Assembly (NCBI GenBank): GCA_015501595.1
Contig: JADNRX010000014.1
Coordinates: 310,001-374,000 of the forward strand
Reading direction: 5' to 3'
DNA from: Hymenopellis radicata
Taxonomy: Eukaryota; Basidiomycota; Agaricomycetes; Agaricales; Physalacriaceae
Length of the DNA: 64,000 nt
In this document: piece by piece, positions 45,644-58,300 of the stretch
Numbering within the stretch: position 1 is the first letter of the stretch
How the letters are laid out: each line of letters starts with the position of its first letter
Notes under the pieces: model-generated
What the model saw: the letters and a program-made list of their open reading frames with translations, nothing else
Told to the model about the DNA's origin: nothing
Database searches by the model: none
Made by a program: the position numbers and the translations under genes

Positions 45644-47139
45644 TTAAGACGCCTTCAACCCCCGCAGCTTATCCATTACGTCGTTCATGTCAGCCTCTTT
45701 CGTCTTTCCGCCATGGTCAAAGCCCCAGAACCTCCCTCCCGACACCCTAACATCAACGTGCATACCAGAATCAGCTCCCTCCAGTGGAGCAGTCAAAGGT
45801 GCATGCATCAAAGGTGGAGGCAACAAAGGTGAAGGCGCGACGTATTCAATATTTTGATACGCCACACCGAAGAAACGAGAAAGTTTCTCTGCCCGCCGCC
45901 TGCGGTCGCGAAAATCGGATGTGAACGTTGGGTCATTCGAGCCTTCGCTCGTGTCCCTCTGACTAGCAGATTGTTGCTGTGAGAACGCCGGCAAGGTAGG
46001 CGTTACCGGTAACGATTCGACCTCTTCGCTGGCGGTAGAGAGTCGATTAAGTGAGGGGCGGCTCTCGTCCGCGATGTGTATAAGATCAGAAGGGGGATCC
46101 TGCCCGAAGACCTTGCGCGCGGTTAGAACAGCGGCTGTAAAAAGAAAGTTAAGGATACACACACACCTTGGCCATCTTCCGTGCGCGCTGAACGTTAAGC
46201 GACTTTTTGCCGCAGACTCATAGCGTCATCCGAGTCCGCACCGAAGTTGTCGTTGTACCGGGTACGGAAGTCAATAGATTCCTGGGACGCCGGCGGACGC
46301 GTCCCGGGTCTCTTCCTGTGCGCAAACATGGAGCGACTCCGTTTCACCTGATTGGGCTTTGGGAGAGCATCGTCCTGAGAGTCAGCCGCGGGGGAAGAAT
46401 CTATGCTCTGCCGGCGGGTCGGACTAGGCAACGAGGGCGTGGAATGGTGCGCAGCCAGTGTAATCGATGGTTTCGCCTGTTCCGTAGTATGCCCCGATGA
46501 AGATGTTAATGATGATGTGGACGGCGTCGCCGCGTGTAAGGTCGAAAGAGAGGATTGACTCTCGTTCTCCGTTGCAGCTATCAAGGACAGCCGGGCCTCT
46601 GTTATTTGAGGGAGGGGGAGGGAAGGCAGATCTGATTGTGTAAAGTCGGGCTGCGACGGTCGCCGTCGGGCGGTCCTCGTCCCGGACGACGCAGACGACA
46701 TGGAGGCCAAAGAAAGCGATCTTTTGTGACGCACTGCGGGAGGCGCGGGAGACGGTGGTACATCCGGGACCGAGCGTAGAACTGGTATCTCCCCGAAAAC
46801 TTTGCTCAGCTTTCTCGCCTTCTTCAACAGCATGGCCTTTTCCTTGGCGTCAAGATCGTTCTTTGTAGGTGGAACTGCGTCTGTAGACTGTAGCTCTTCT
46901 GGGTTCATGTAAATGGACGGAGGAAGGAGCGCGGAGCGCAGGGAGGTGGTGGAATAACCGCCTGCGGAATGGTTGGGAGAAGAGTAGAACGGATATATAG
47001 ACGAAATGGGGGAACAAGGCGGTGATTGACTGCCAGCGTCCTTTGTTGCGCCTCTAGATGATTTACGTGACGAGAGATGTAGAATCAGAGAGAGCCGTCC
47101 ACCGCGACTGCTCCCGGACCCATTGCTGCTGTGTCGCAT
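45644..47139 (-). CDS. Hypothetical Ser-rich protein with three VFG-type basic repeats
   Basis: No named family. Start MRHSSNGSGSSRGGRLSLIL, mostly Ser/Pro/Arg-rich and probably disordered. Three related short helices stand out: KKARKLSKVFGEIPV, RARKMAKVFGQDPPSD (after an intron at ~46150-46100 that uses GTGTGTGTAT) and RAEKLSRFFGVAYQN. The C-terminal part ends with VSGGRFWGFDHGGKTKEADM and NDVMDKLRGLKAS. The first exon frame runs into a stop unless one A is removed from the AAAAA run at 46204-46208; this is the only overcalled base I noticed. The repeated helix may be a docking motif (inference). Confidence 0.6.
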
Positions 47140-47571
47140 TCAATCGAAACCTCGTTGCTAACACCGTTTTGAAATGCAGGGGTAACTATGTCGTCAAGAG
47201 GGAGGCTGAAATAGATCAGGACAACGAATATACCGTCGTCAGCGTCAAGGCGAGAATCCTGGCGATGGGGGGGACAGAAGCTCGCAGCAAAGTCTGAGCA
47301 AGGGTCTCACGCCGACCATTTATAGTCCTGTCAAAAAACAAGCGAAAAAGTTGATACGCGCAGGCGCGTCTAGTCAAAAAAGGAAAGCAAATACAAATGA
47401 GGAACCATCACTCACATGCTACAGCGTGTATAGGGTAACTCCGAACTGGTCCGAGCCCGTGGTTCGTCCGCGAAAGACTTGGAATATATCTTAGCAAGTG
47501 GTACAGTTCAGATGTACATAATTATGCTCTACATTCTACGTTAGATGCATATAAACATAAAGATAATGTCA
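47140..47571. other. Intergenic region, no gene seen
   Basis: About 430 bp upstream of the VFG-repeat gene and downstream of the Arf GEF stop codon. The only open frame here overlaps the neighbour's start in antisense, and its composition does not suggest a protein. Confidence 0.5.
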
Positions 47572-50500
47572 TTAGACAAGATGGCCGGTCTCCCGAGCAA
47601 ATCGAATACCAATTGTCGACGGCAGGCGAACCAAGGAAACTCGTTGTGCACACCGAGTCTTGTTCCACTCCTCCGCTTGCTCTTCTGGTACCTCATGAGC
47701 AGTGTAAAACTTTTCATGGGTTTGGAAATCATCGCTAGTCCGTGGAGAGGGTCCCTCAGACTTGGATGTACTCTCCGTTGGACCATCCACGTCAGGAAAT
47801 GGAAACGATGTTGATGACGCAGCCTCAGGCAAGGCAGCGGGAGAATCGAAAACATCGCTGTCCAACATCGGAGATGTCTCAAAGTTACCAATGTCGGGAT
47901 CAAAATCCAAAGCAGAATGAAATGAGTCGGTTGTTGACTCTGGTCGATGAGATTTGGTTGATTCCGGGCGTGAAGGGGACGCCGGTGTCTTCAGCGTCAA
48001 AGGAGAGCTGGGCTGGTTGCTCTCGTCATGGAAAGAAATCGTCATCTTTGGAATGCTAGTGTCGCGTGGAAGTTGACTCTGTAACGTTTCTGTCGCAGCC
48101 TTGAGTGCAATCTGTTTAGTACGATTCCAATCCCGCCCTTCAGCAGAGAGGTCCCGAGCGAGCACAGTCCGATGACACGACAGCTTGACAATATCCAGCC
48201 GTTCCTGCATGATGCGCTTGGATATGTTCTGAACAGAGGCGACAAGACGATCATGAGTCTGTCGCTGGAAAGGCGTAAGGATCGCGATATTACGGATGAA
48301 CCGTAAGTCGGCATCAAGTTGGGATTGTGTCAAGGAAACCTTTGCATCCAGGTCATGAATCCTGGCCTGTACAATATGGGAACGAGAAGGGAGGCTAGAC
48401 TCGCTCAGAGATGCTGACGATGCCGAATCGGTGAGCGAAGATAATTGGGTGTCGAAATCGATAGCCACAGTTAGATCGTCGCCTCTCCAACGACCTGCAG
48501 CCAAATCTGCCTTTACTTGGTCAAATGTGGCTTTGAATTGATCGGCACCCTCCACCTCTGGCGCCATCGGCACATTGTCGTCAACCACACTGATCTTCCG
48601 TATCATGAAGGGCCTCGTGTCAGACGGCTCCGAGTCTCCAGAAAGCATTCCCATTAGTTCTAGCGACGCTTTACTGCCCCATTTGCGAACCTGTGGCGTC
48701 GATTGGTTTGCGTGCTGTAGATCATGGAGATGGGAGGTAGCAGCGGCGACACCGGTGAGCTCGACGTCTTTGCCTGACATCCCCAGTGGCCGCATGCGAA
48801 CGCCAGCAGATTTGAATGCACTTGCATAATTGATACGCGAAATCCATCCATCGGCTTCATTTTCGTCTGGCGCCTGCAGTAGGAACTGCCGACCATCACC
48901 AGTAACAAGTCGAAAGGTGTAAGGATGCTGAATAGTGGATTAGAATGCAATTATTATAGAGCTCACAAAGACTAACTTTGGTGTAGGACGAGTCCGAAAC
49001 AGCAACAATGTCCTTGACAGTCATGATCTCGTCGAACCTAAAACTCGAGTGGAGTGCGAGAGATTGCTTATCACCCGAAGATGGGCGAGAAGGTGATGCC
49101 TGGGCCTGTGCCCAAGTCGTGTCGCGGGAGAACAAGATATGGGAACCAGTCAAAATGACATTGAAAGGCTTCCATTTTCGTGTGCCAGCCTTCTTGCCGC
49201 CAATACCCACTTCGTCTTTCCGGCTTAGCATTCCGATCTTCGTAGCTCGCAAAGTCCAAAGTTCTCCACCAGACGGTGTACTCTCCGGCAGTCCAGCCAA
49301 ACTAGGATAACCAGCATGAGGGAAGCCCATGCTGAAGAACGGCGCAGATGTTCTGGTGCCTTCCGAAGAAATCGGGATAACGGCAGCCCTCGCGAAGGCT
49401 TGCTGCAGCTCGTCATCGTCCCATTTTCCGGTTGTACCTTGCCAGGAGTAAGGGTTCGAAGTAGGGATATAGTTCTCAACATCCACGCGCAGAGGTCCCA
49501 AGAGATTCTTAGAATATAGGGTCAAATAAGCGACGTCGTCAACGCAAGACCACATACATTGGATATGAGATAATACAGGTCCACCTTGTTTCCGCGCCCA
49601 AAGATAGAAGAGCCAGGAGCAGAAGGACTGGAAGCGTTGGAAGGTCCACCGTTGCCGTCTAGTGGGTCTTCGACAAAGATGAAGGGAGCAAAAACTATAT
49701 TGTCGTAGAAGCACTGAAATTTACGGTGAGGTCAAATGCCATCAAGCATAAGATGGTACTGACATCCAAGACTTCTGGAGGAACTCCAGGAAGCCTAGTA
49801 TTCTTGACATAATCCGCCTTGGTCATCTTCCGTTTGTTCGATTTATTGAACGCGTCAGTGTGCAGCATGATGAGACTGAACGCGATCACATATGGATGAT
49901 CTATACCATGGTTTGAGCAAAACTATTACCGCGGAAATGCTACACACCTTCAGAGGCAAATAAAGTTGGATGGCAAGTGACGTATCGAGCGGCAAACGCT
50001 TCCATTACCCGATCGATTTGTTGTGTTTCTCGAGGTAAGCCGACGTCCATTAACAGCCTCCTGAGGGATACATCTAACGGATCCGTTCTGAAATCGAATC
50101 CGTGCAGGTATGCACGCAATGCCCGGACATAGAAAGTATCCGAACTTACCGCAAACGTAAGCTGCCTGGCGAAACATGTAAATTGGAAGATTACCTTGTA
50201 GCAAGCACGCCGGCAATGTCTGCCTTGCTGACACTGGCACGAAGCCTCAGCAAATAGTCTTCCGGCGTTTCATCATCGCGAGGTTTCGGGGGTATGGTGG
50301 TTGGTTTGCTTAGAGACGGCCTTGGTGAGTTGCGCTGACTGATTACTGGTGACCCAGCCGGCGAATTCTGTTGGTCAAGGAGGGTATGTGGTTGTAAGGA
50401 GGATGCCGATGAAGAAAATATTGATAGAGAGAGTCGGTGTAACAGTGGAGGATTGGTATTTGCACGAGGTCTATTCTGTGGAGAAAGAGAGGACTCTTGG

Positions 50501-51674
50501 GTTGAAGGACGGCGAGGCTGAGATGACGGTGCATCGAGAAATAAAGAACGTGGGTTAGATGTAGAAGGTGGATCTGCGGTCACAGGACGATTTAAGCGAC
50601 GTGGTGGAGGAGGAGGCGAAAGTGTTGGGGGGGCTTCGACGCGATGTGATGCCTTTGCTCGTTCGGAGTGGCTTCTAGATAGTCCGCGTGCATGATTGCG
50701 TTGTGGGGGAAGTGGGGGTGGTGTAGATCTTGAATGGCTGGGGTCCAAGTCCACGACGAACGGAGAACCAGGTTGCACGGATGGAAGGGGTGTGAAAAGG
50801 AGAGTGCTGCTCGTAGATGGTTGCTGCTGTTGTGGTTGTCGTGGAGGTGTGAGCTCAGAGGAACACTTTTTACGCGTCCAGAAAGATGTTCTGCGAGTTA
50901 ATGATCTCTGCGGACTCTCTATCTCCACGTCTGCGGCTTTGGCCTTTCCTTTGGTATCGTTGTTGAAATTAAGAAAGGTTGTTGGTCCCATAGAAAGACC
51001 TCTTGCACGGCGAGGTTCGTCAGACTGTCTTCCCTCGCCTGTGTCGGCGTCAACACCCGACAAGGCCCTTAGCTTCTGGGAGCTCTTGACCCGTCGCGGT
51101 AATGGACTACCATTCGGTGTTGTGAAAGCAACGGTATTGACTTGTGATGAGCTGGGTGCGGGTGATTTCTCGCCGAGTCCGTGAGGGAGACTAATGCCCA
51201 AGGCGGCCTGTGCAAGTCTCGCAGTCGACGACGAACGTGAGGACGAGTTGGAAAAGTCAGGGGAGAAGAAGGAAATAATGATGGGAGCATCGTCTCTTTC
51301 GCGATTTCTTGCAGCGAGTCACGTCTGGAGGTAGAAGGAGAGGGTGAGCCATGGGTATCTGTCGGAGTCGGAGGCAGGTCCTTCTCGACAAATAATGGTG
51401 CATGTCGCAGAGGCATCGAGGTCGACGATGAGGCCGCCTGCGGCTGGGCGATGGCGACGGACGTGGCACGCGCTGAGGAAGTACTGGATTTCCTCCAATG
51501 AGGGACGAAAAAATGGGTGGTCCGAGTCGTTGTAGTGGTGACCACCTCTGTGGTTATGTGCTCGGCAAAGAGCACTGGCGTAGGCTGGATGGATTCCTCG
51601 TACGGCGGTGGGGGCCGCTGGCTCTCTGCAGAGTCTCGTTTAAACGCAAGGAAAGCAGTCAGCCGCGGAACCAT
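47572..51674 (-). CDS. Sec7-PH domain Arf guanine-nucleotide exchange factor (Syt1-like)
   Basis: Activates Arf GTPases on Golgi or endosome membranes. The N-terminal ~560 residues are Pro/Ser/Arg-rich, with a PPPPYEES motif near the start. Sec7 region: ETPEDYLLRLRASVSKADIA, LRAYLHGFDFRTDPLDVSLR, RRLLMDVGLPRETQQIDRVM (catalytic Glu expected near the preceding helix), FAARYVTCHPTLFASE, YVIAFSLIMLHTDAFNKSNK and MTKADYVKNTRLPGVPPEVL, all standard Sec7 landmarks. The PH domain follows: GELWTLRATKIGMLSRKDEV, KWKPFNVILTGSHILFSRDT, LVTGDGRQFLLQAPDENEAD, GWISRINYASAFKSAGVRM. The C-terminal helical and Ser-rich tail runs to ..GIRFARETGHLV. Domain order matches yeast Syt1 and related fungal GEFs. At least seven introns, with small ones around the Sec7 core. 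Confidence 0.87.
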
Positions 51675-51972
51675 GAAGCTGAGAAGTGGTCAGGTAAATC
51701 CGCCCAAGTCCAACTGGGCAGACATGAGCTGGGCCGCGCCTCGCCGCTGTTATTACGGTATTATATATGCGGCCGGTCCAAACGCGCGACTGGCTGCCGT
51801 GCACCGTGTACAGTGGCAGTGATGTTTGAATAATGATGTCGTCGAGACTGAGAGCTGTGCCTGGAGAAGAAGTGTGATATCCCCGTGCTGCTAGATCGCA
51901 CAAGTCTGGTCAAACACAACACGTCGATAACGAATGTATATAAAAGCAAAGATAAAATGTAAGCTACAATGT

Positions 51973-53983
51973 CTACGTCTTTCCTGATTGCTTTTTCTGT
52001 TTCTCTATTGACCGCTTCTTCTCTTCCAAGTTTGAGCGCTACAACAGAAATAAGCATTGCAAGTGCCAAGAATGAACGAAAAACATACCTCGGCGACACG
52101 CTTTTGCTGGCTGTGCTTCACCTTCTCGTAAAGCTTCTTCTGTCGGTTGCTCATCATCATCTTGTTCATGTCTTCCTCCGGATCCCCCGTGTCCTCCGTC
52201 TTTTTCTTTTTAGACAATTTCTTGACCTGTTTCTCAAAGGTAGTGGGATCGACACCTGCTGCCTCAGCAGCCAGTTCCGCAGCACGAAGAGACGACTCTT
52301 CTCCATATGCCACAGTCGCCACTGCTGCAATGACCTTCTCTACCTCATCGTCCTTCTCAACCATCTCCTCGTCTTCCTCCACTTCCTCCATCGGTTCATT
52401 TGCAGTATTGGGATCATAGGCGCCCTCATAGTACTCGCCAAATGGACTGAGATGAGGCGGGAGTGATTTCCCTTGTGCGTAGTTGTCCTCCAAGACAAGT
52501 TTTCCAGCGTTGATACAATCGACGACCCATTGAGGCTGCACGTATTTCCTGGAGAGACGCCTCTTGCGGTCCTCTGGAGACTCTTCTGTTGCTTCGACAA
52601 GCGGACGATCGATGATAACGTGAGTGATAGAGTCATCACTCGAAGAATACGGTGATCCACTGCCAGACGAATCCTCCCAACCTATCCGACCGCCAAATGA
52701 TCGTACAAGGAATTCGAATATTGGTCGTGAGGTTTCCCTGGAAAGGAAGAAGGTACACGAGGAGAAAAGATTGGTGGATATTGACGATGGCAGGGATTCG
52801 AGAGTCTTCAGAGTCGGCAGTGATGCAGCCTCTGTCGTAGCGGAGGTTCGAGGAACGAACTCTTCATCTTGGGCGTCTCCTTCAGGTTCTGGTTGGCCCA
52901 TTTCAACATCATCCGACACAGCCTCGACGTTGGAGGCAATTTCCTTGATCGTTTGTCGAACGTCCTTGGTCGTGACTTTACGACCGTCGACATTGACAGC
53001 CTTGACTTTTGTTGGTCCACTTTCAACAGCTTTTGACATGTCTTGTAGGCTGAAAGCCCCAACGCCTGCGCCTCCGTCGTACTTCTTCATGTCCAAAGGT
53101 GGAGGATAGACCAGACCGGAATCGGTGTAGAGTTTGAACAGAACGAACCCGAGGAGCGTCTGATATAGCTCCAGAAATGTTAACATCACGCGTACATCGA
53201 CGTCCGTTGGAATCTAAAATGAATGAGACGACATCCAAGGCATGGCGATGTCACGAACATTTTGAGTAAACTGGTAGGGTACGAGCCATGTTACAGTTTG
53301 GTCCATGACCTCTGCCTGGTAGTATACACCTTTTATTGACAGGAAGACCTTTTGGAGGGCTTTTGAACGCATGATGTATAGCTGCCATTCTGCAGCTAAA
53401 CGAGAGCAATTTTCGATGAGGGAAGGAGGTATACGGGAATTGGATGGTAAGGTGGAGAAAAGGAATATCATGCAGAGGGCATCATCTATATCTCGTAAAG
53501 CATCGGTAAAGGTGGGATAGCTGGTACAGGTATTAGTCTTGGTAGCGTGAGGCATGGGTCATGTACGCACCGTTCTTTTACGATGTGATCTAGCTTGTAC
53601 ACAGGCTTGTTCTCTTCCAAGTTTTTGGCATCTCCCCATTCTCCCCGTCCAAGTGCGCGAGATAGCTTTTTGGCAAATGCCTTGTGTTCTCTCAGCTTCT
53701 TCAAGACAGGTTCATGTGCGAGGAAAGCGATGTCCTTTGCGTAATAAAACGATGTAGGGGCGGACGATCCCTTGTTGGCCTTCTTACGACTATGCGGCTC
53801 GCGCGGAAAGATGCCTGCAAGTCATTGAGTTTCAACATACCGATTGCGCTTGGGTTATTCACCTTTTAATATACATAGTCGCCGGAAATCCGCCAACGAA
53901 CACTGAAGTTTCTTGACGGCAGCGGAGCGAGTAACATAGGCCTTGGCTGCGCCGGCCTTTCCCTTGTGTCGTAAGCGGCCCAT
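51973..53983 (-). CDS. NOP7: Pescadillo/Nop7, 60S ribosome biogenesis factor
   Basis: Member of the PeBoW complex needed for pre-rRNA processing and 60S assembly in the nucleolus. Start [20 protein letters not shown], then [122 protein letters not shown] domain follows ([69 protein letters not shown]), then an acidic coil and a Lys-rich tail, after a last intron (~52090-52036): [20 protein letters not shown]. Introns also near 53870-53820, ~53560-53520 and ~53260-53190. Divergent from SmD2. Confidence 0.95.
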
Positions 53984-54156
53984 TGTCTTTAGTCTAAAGG
54001 TGGAGGAGGAGAGGATCGAGGATTGATGCTAAAAAACTGACTTCCCGAAATGGCAATCGGTTTTGCAATCGCTCTTTCACTCCGAACACGATGAGGCGGG
54101 TGCTCATTTCCTTTTCCGTGCGCTGTATCTAACCTTGTACCCATTTTCCAGTCAAT
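53984..54156. promoter_or_regulatory. Shared divergent promoter of NOP7 and SmD2
   Basis: 173 bp between the two proposed start codons. Both genes serve RNA-protein assembly, so shared control is plausible. No TATA box was seen. Confidence 0.45.
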
Positions 54157-54678
54157 ATGTCCACGTTCCTAAATCTGAGCTAGATGAGGCACAGCTCCGC
54201 CAACTTGAGGAGCACGAAATCTCCCAAGGACCTCTCTCTGTTCTGCAACAGGCTGTCAGGAATCACACGCAAGTCCTGATATCGCTGCGAAACGATAAAA
54301 AGCTGCTTGCTCGTGTCAAGGCATTTGACAGACATTCTAATATGGTTCGTCTTTTTGTCCGTGCTAGCGATCCTAACATGACTTTCCGCAGGTCCTGGAA
54401 AATGTCAAGGAGGAACGTTCTCTTGCTCACTGCATAACTCGATACTAAATCCATCCACAGATGTGGACAGAGATACCGAAAGGCAAGAACAAGAAGCCCG
54501 TGAACAAGGACAGGTTCGTCAGCAAAATGTTCTTACGGTAAGAGACGCGATTTGATGTTTACTTGCGCCTGAACTGATCCTCCACCTACAGCGGCGATTC
54601 TGTCATCTTAAGTGAGTTTCTGTCTTTGATTTTGCGATATCTATCTCATTTCTTCTAGTCCTTCGGCACACGGTCTAA
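54157..54678 (+). CDS. SMD2: Spliceosomal core protein SmD2
   Basis: Sm-ring component of U1, U2, U4 and U5 snRNPs. [59 protein letters not shown] (Sm1), then [41 protein letters not shown] (Sm2), end RHTV. Introns at ~54342-54390, ~54411-54471, 54539-54592 and ~54612-54658. The start ATG at 54157 reads MST and then needs one extra base at ~54163-54166 to enter the PKSEL frame, so one base appears missing. The second intron's exact donor is not clean. Small, complete and highly conserved. Confidence 0.9.
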
Positions 54679-55368
54679 TTCTAATGATACACCGGTCGGT
54701 AGTCTTGTTGTAAAACTATGTCGATAATCAATTTAATCGACTCTGTACACCTTAGCCGTCCGAGACTTGCAGAGATTGTCGGAACCGTCACGTCTTCCAT
54801 GGCAACAGTATGTACGTCTAATGTACGTACAGGCGCATGTGCGCTGTGTGGCGCCTTTTCGTCGTGTGAATGACAGTGTTCGAGACGTCCTTAGCGCCCA
54901 GGAAATATTTGCTTGAGATCTCGACGTCCTTGTTGTACAAGGTCTTCTATTTTACGCTACCACAAGGATTAGATGTGATCTGGGGAACGAGAGCAGTCGC
55001 CTACGACGTCAGTGACATGTCGGTTTCTTTCTATCTCGCATCTAACCCACTCAACAGTCTCTTTGCGAGCTCCGGGGTCAGATATTGCTGGGAAACAGAT
55101 TGAGTCCAGAGATGGGCGGAACAATATGCGTACCTACCTTGAGAAGCACGTATCGCATGTCGATACAGTGCCAGCGTTTTTTGTCGAAGGAGGAAATGCT
55201 TAAGGGTTGGCTGGTGCATCTAGGTAGACTAGCACATCCCGGTGGTAGACGTAGTAGGAATCAAGAGAAACAGTTAGGACACCCGTGATCGTTTTCAAAT
55301 CCCGCGTGTGCATGGCTTTTCTTGGACCTTTCCAAATTCCGTCACCTTCTACCGGCCTCGTCGCCGCC
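54679..55368. other. Intergenic region, no gene seen
   Basis: About 690 bp between SmD2 and the 4E-T-like gene. Short frames on both strands show no recognisable protein. A cluster of TGTAC/GTACG words lies near 54805-54835, reminiscent of the repeat island but too short to call. Confidence 0.4.
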
Positions 55369-58300
55369 ATGTCTACCGTCGACAACGATGCTCACCAACC
55401 TGAATCCACTCCCGCCGACGAGCTCGATGCTCTCAACAACGATGAGCCTGCTGAAGAGGACGCCGCCACAGAACCAGAAAATGCTCCACCCTCCCCGCCG
55501 TCACCACGTCCTCTCAGAATATATACACGGACTCAGATACTTGCCTTGCTAAAGTCACCACTGGTTTCACCGCCTCCAAACATGCCAGAGCTCAAGGACT
55601 GGTTTGGGTGCGTTGACAACTGCTGTTCCCGTGATGGCACCTCACCCCAGAACAGAGCAGAAAACGAGCAAAACTTGAATAAAAAAGATCATGAGGCCAC
55701 GCCTCCAAATAGCGCCCGGGAGCGCAGGTACGCTTCTATGCTAGTGCTTTCTCCTCGCCCATTCATTGTCATTCAGATTCAGAAGGGATGTCGACGATGG
55801 TGGCAAGTAATATTTCGTCTTATCTTCGAGTCCTCGCTCAGCTGTCACGCAGAAACATCAACACGACCCTCATATCGCTCAGCCCTCTCTCAACCCTCGC
55901 AAATGGGTAATTTCAAACACCAATCCTTACGTGACCGAGATGGAGAAAAGGATAGAGACCTTCGGGACAAGGAAGGACAAGAACGGCTACGAAATGCAAG
56001 TCATTCGTTTCAATTATGTTATCTATGCCTTACAGACGCTCCAGCTGTCCGATAAATTCGACCGAGACCGTCTGGCATTACCACTATCCAACCTCAGAAA
56101 CAAAGACCGCGGAGATCCCTCAACTACAAGACCCGCTGGGCCGAATCAGCTTCCCAACACGCGTCGAACTGAAGCGAGGGAGAATGGTAAAAAGAAGACT
56201 GAATCTACTGATGATTGGAGACGAGGTACGCGACCGTTATCACTACCGGTTTGCGCGTGAGCTAACCTCAGTGTTTGCAGGAGGTGAGCCGCGACGTATG
56301 GCATATTTTAACGTAGTCAACTCCAATGACTGAACTTTTGTGCTAGGTGGAGATCGGGAAGACCGCGACAGAGCTCGATCTCGCTCACGGGGCGCCGGGA
56401 TCCTTCCTCTAAACGCGACGATAGGGACCGCCGCGACAGGGAGCGAGATGACAATCGTCGCGATAGGGATGCAGAGGGAGACGATTCACGGCGTTGGAGA
56501 GATGACGGGCGACGCGATGAGCGCATGGCGGTCCGAAGGGATCACAAAGAGCGATGGCCCGCAGGTGAAGACCGAGACTCGCGTACTAAACGACCTGCAG
56601 CAAGAGACAAGAAAGTCGGCGAGGAGGGGAAAGAGGCAGCTGACCGCCGGGCCGACCGCGAGAAGGAGAAGGAACCTGCTTGGATGGATACCTATGTTCC
56701 CTCACCCACTTCGTCGGGTATTTTGGGTGGCAAAGGTGCTGATGGGGAGCTGGATGGTATTCAGGCTTGGAAGAAAGGCATGAAGGAGAAAGAACGTGCC
56801 GCAGCCGAAGCCACTGAGGTTGCTCCCAAGGCTACTTCTGAGAAGCCGCTGGACGAGATACAACTGTTCAAGATGATGATGAAGCGCGAGCAACAGAAGG
56901 GACAGGATGGCGAAGAAGACATCTCACTCGGTAATGTCACCGTTGACCTTTATTATTTGCGTGTTGCTGACGTTCTCAAGGTCCCAAAATGGCGGCGGTG
57001 CATGCAGCGAAAGATATGGCATCTGTGCCCACGGTAAACACAGAAGCGTCGGCGCCAGCCGCTATGCCTGTCTTTAGTCTGAACGAACAGAACAAACCTA
57101 CCGACGAACAACACGTCCTTTCATCAGCTCTTTCACCAATGAGCATCGGTGAACCTGAATCTGCTTCGTCTGCAGGCGTATTCAATCCGCCGCCAGGTCC
57201 ACGTCTACTCGCGTTGGGCCGTGTCACAGCTAAGCCCAGGCCTACCGCTCCAGTTGCTACTCAAGCGTCCTCGTCCACTACAGCCATCAAGCGACCACCG
57301 CCACAGTTGAATCTCACGAGCGGAATCCAGTCCTTAGACAATTCCGACAAGAGTACCTTCTCTCCGTTCGAAGAACAGCGAGCGTCGCCGTCGCTTGGTG
57401 GCGTGCAAGAGTCCCAACGCAGAGAGCGACCCCCCATTCCTTCAGATGCGAGTTGGAATGATCCTTTGGATCCTGGAATGGTCAAGGGGAGTCGCTTTGC
57501 CAAGTTCTTTGATGGCAAAGTCAAAGAGGCGGCGCCGACCCCGAAACTGCCGCCACCGTCAGCCCTCTCCCCGCCCATCCCAGCACCCCGTCCAGAGCAC
57601 ATTGGCTACCAACATCAGCAACCTCCCGAATCTCGTACAGTGGACGATCTTTTCGCGATGATTACAGCTCAAGTGAGTCAATTGTGTTCTTTTCAGTTTG
57701 TCTCTAATACGCCACTAGACTCACCAACGAGCGCCACCGTCAAATCCTCCAAGTACCGCACCAGGCAGCAACACCAATCACATGACCCACCAGCAAATGC
57801 AGAGTCAACTGCACCTTCTACAGCAGCAACAACGACATCATCATCAACAGCAGCAGTTGCATCATTTACAGCAGAGACACCAGCAGGTTGACCCTCTGTA
57901 TGAGAATCGACTTGATAACCGTAATTTCATGCCAGACAATATGGTTCCTGGTCTGCGCTCTGCGCCACCTCCGAGGAATGGAGACAACGGTGGAATGTTC
58001 TCGGATCCTCTTGACGAAGTTATTCACATAAACGCCCAACGACCTCCTCTTCCCTTGCATCGCGGCCTTGACCCTCTCTATTCTGGTGGCGGAATGCCAC
58101 CCTACGCGTCCCAGCAGTCGGGTCGTGGTGCCGGTATTCCTGTTCAATACCGCGGCGGCCCGTCACCTATTGGAAACCAAAATGGTTTAGGACGCCTCCC
58201 CCCTGGTTTGGCCAATCTTGGCGGGCGCCCTCCCCATGAACCCTCTCAATTCTCCGGTCTTCCAGGCCTGAACTCGGCGGCGCTTCACGGCGGTCCCATC

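Noticed and set aside
50696..51184. 162-codon plus-strand frame
   Set aside because: Lies wholly antisense to the disordered N-terminus of the Arf GEF; Gly/Cys/Val-rich translation is a shadow of Pro/Ser codons.
54870..55219. Short frames on both strands between SmD2 and the 4E-T-like gene
   Set aside because: No motif, no convincing splice joins, lengths of 60-77 codons.
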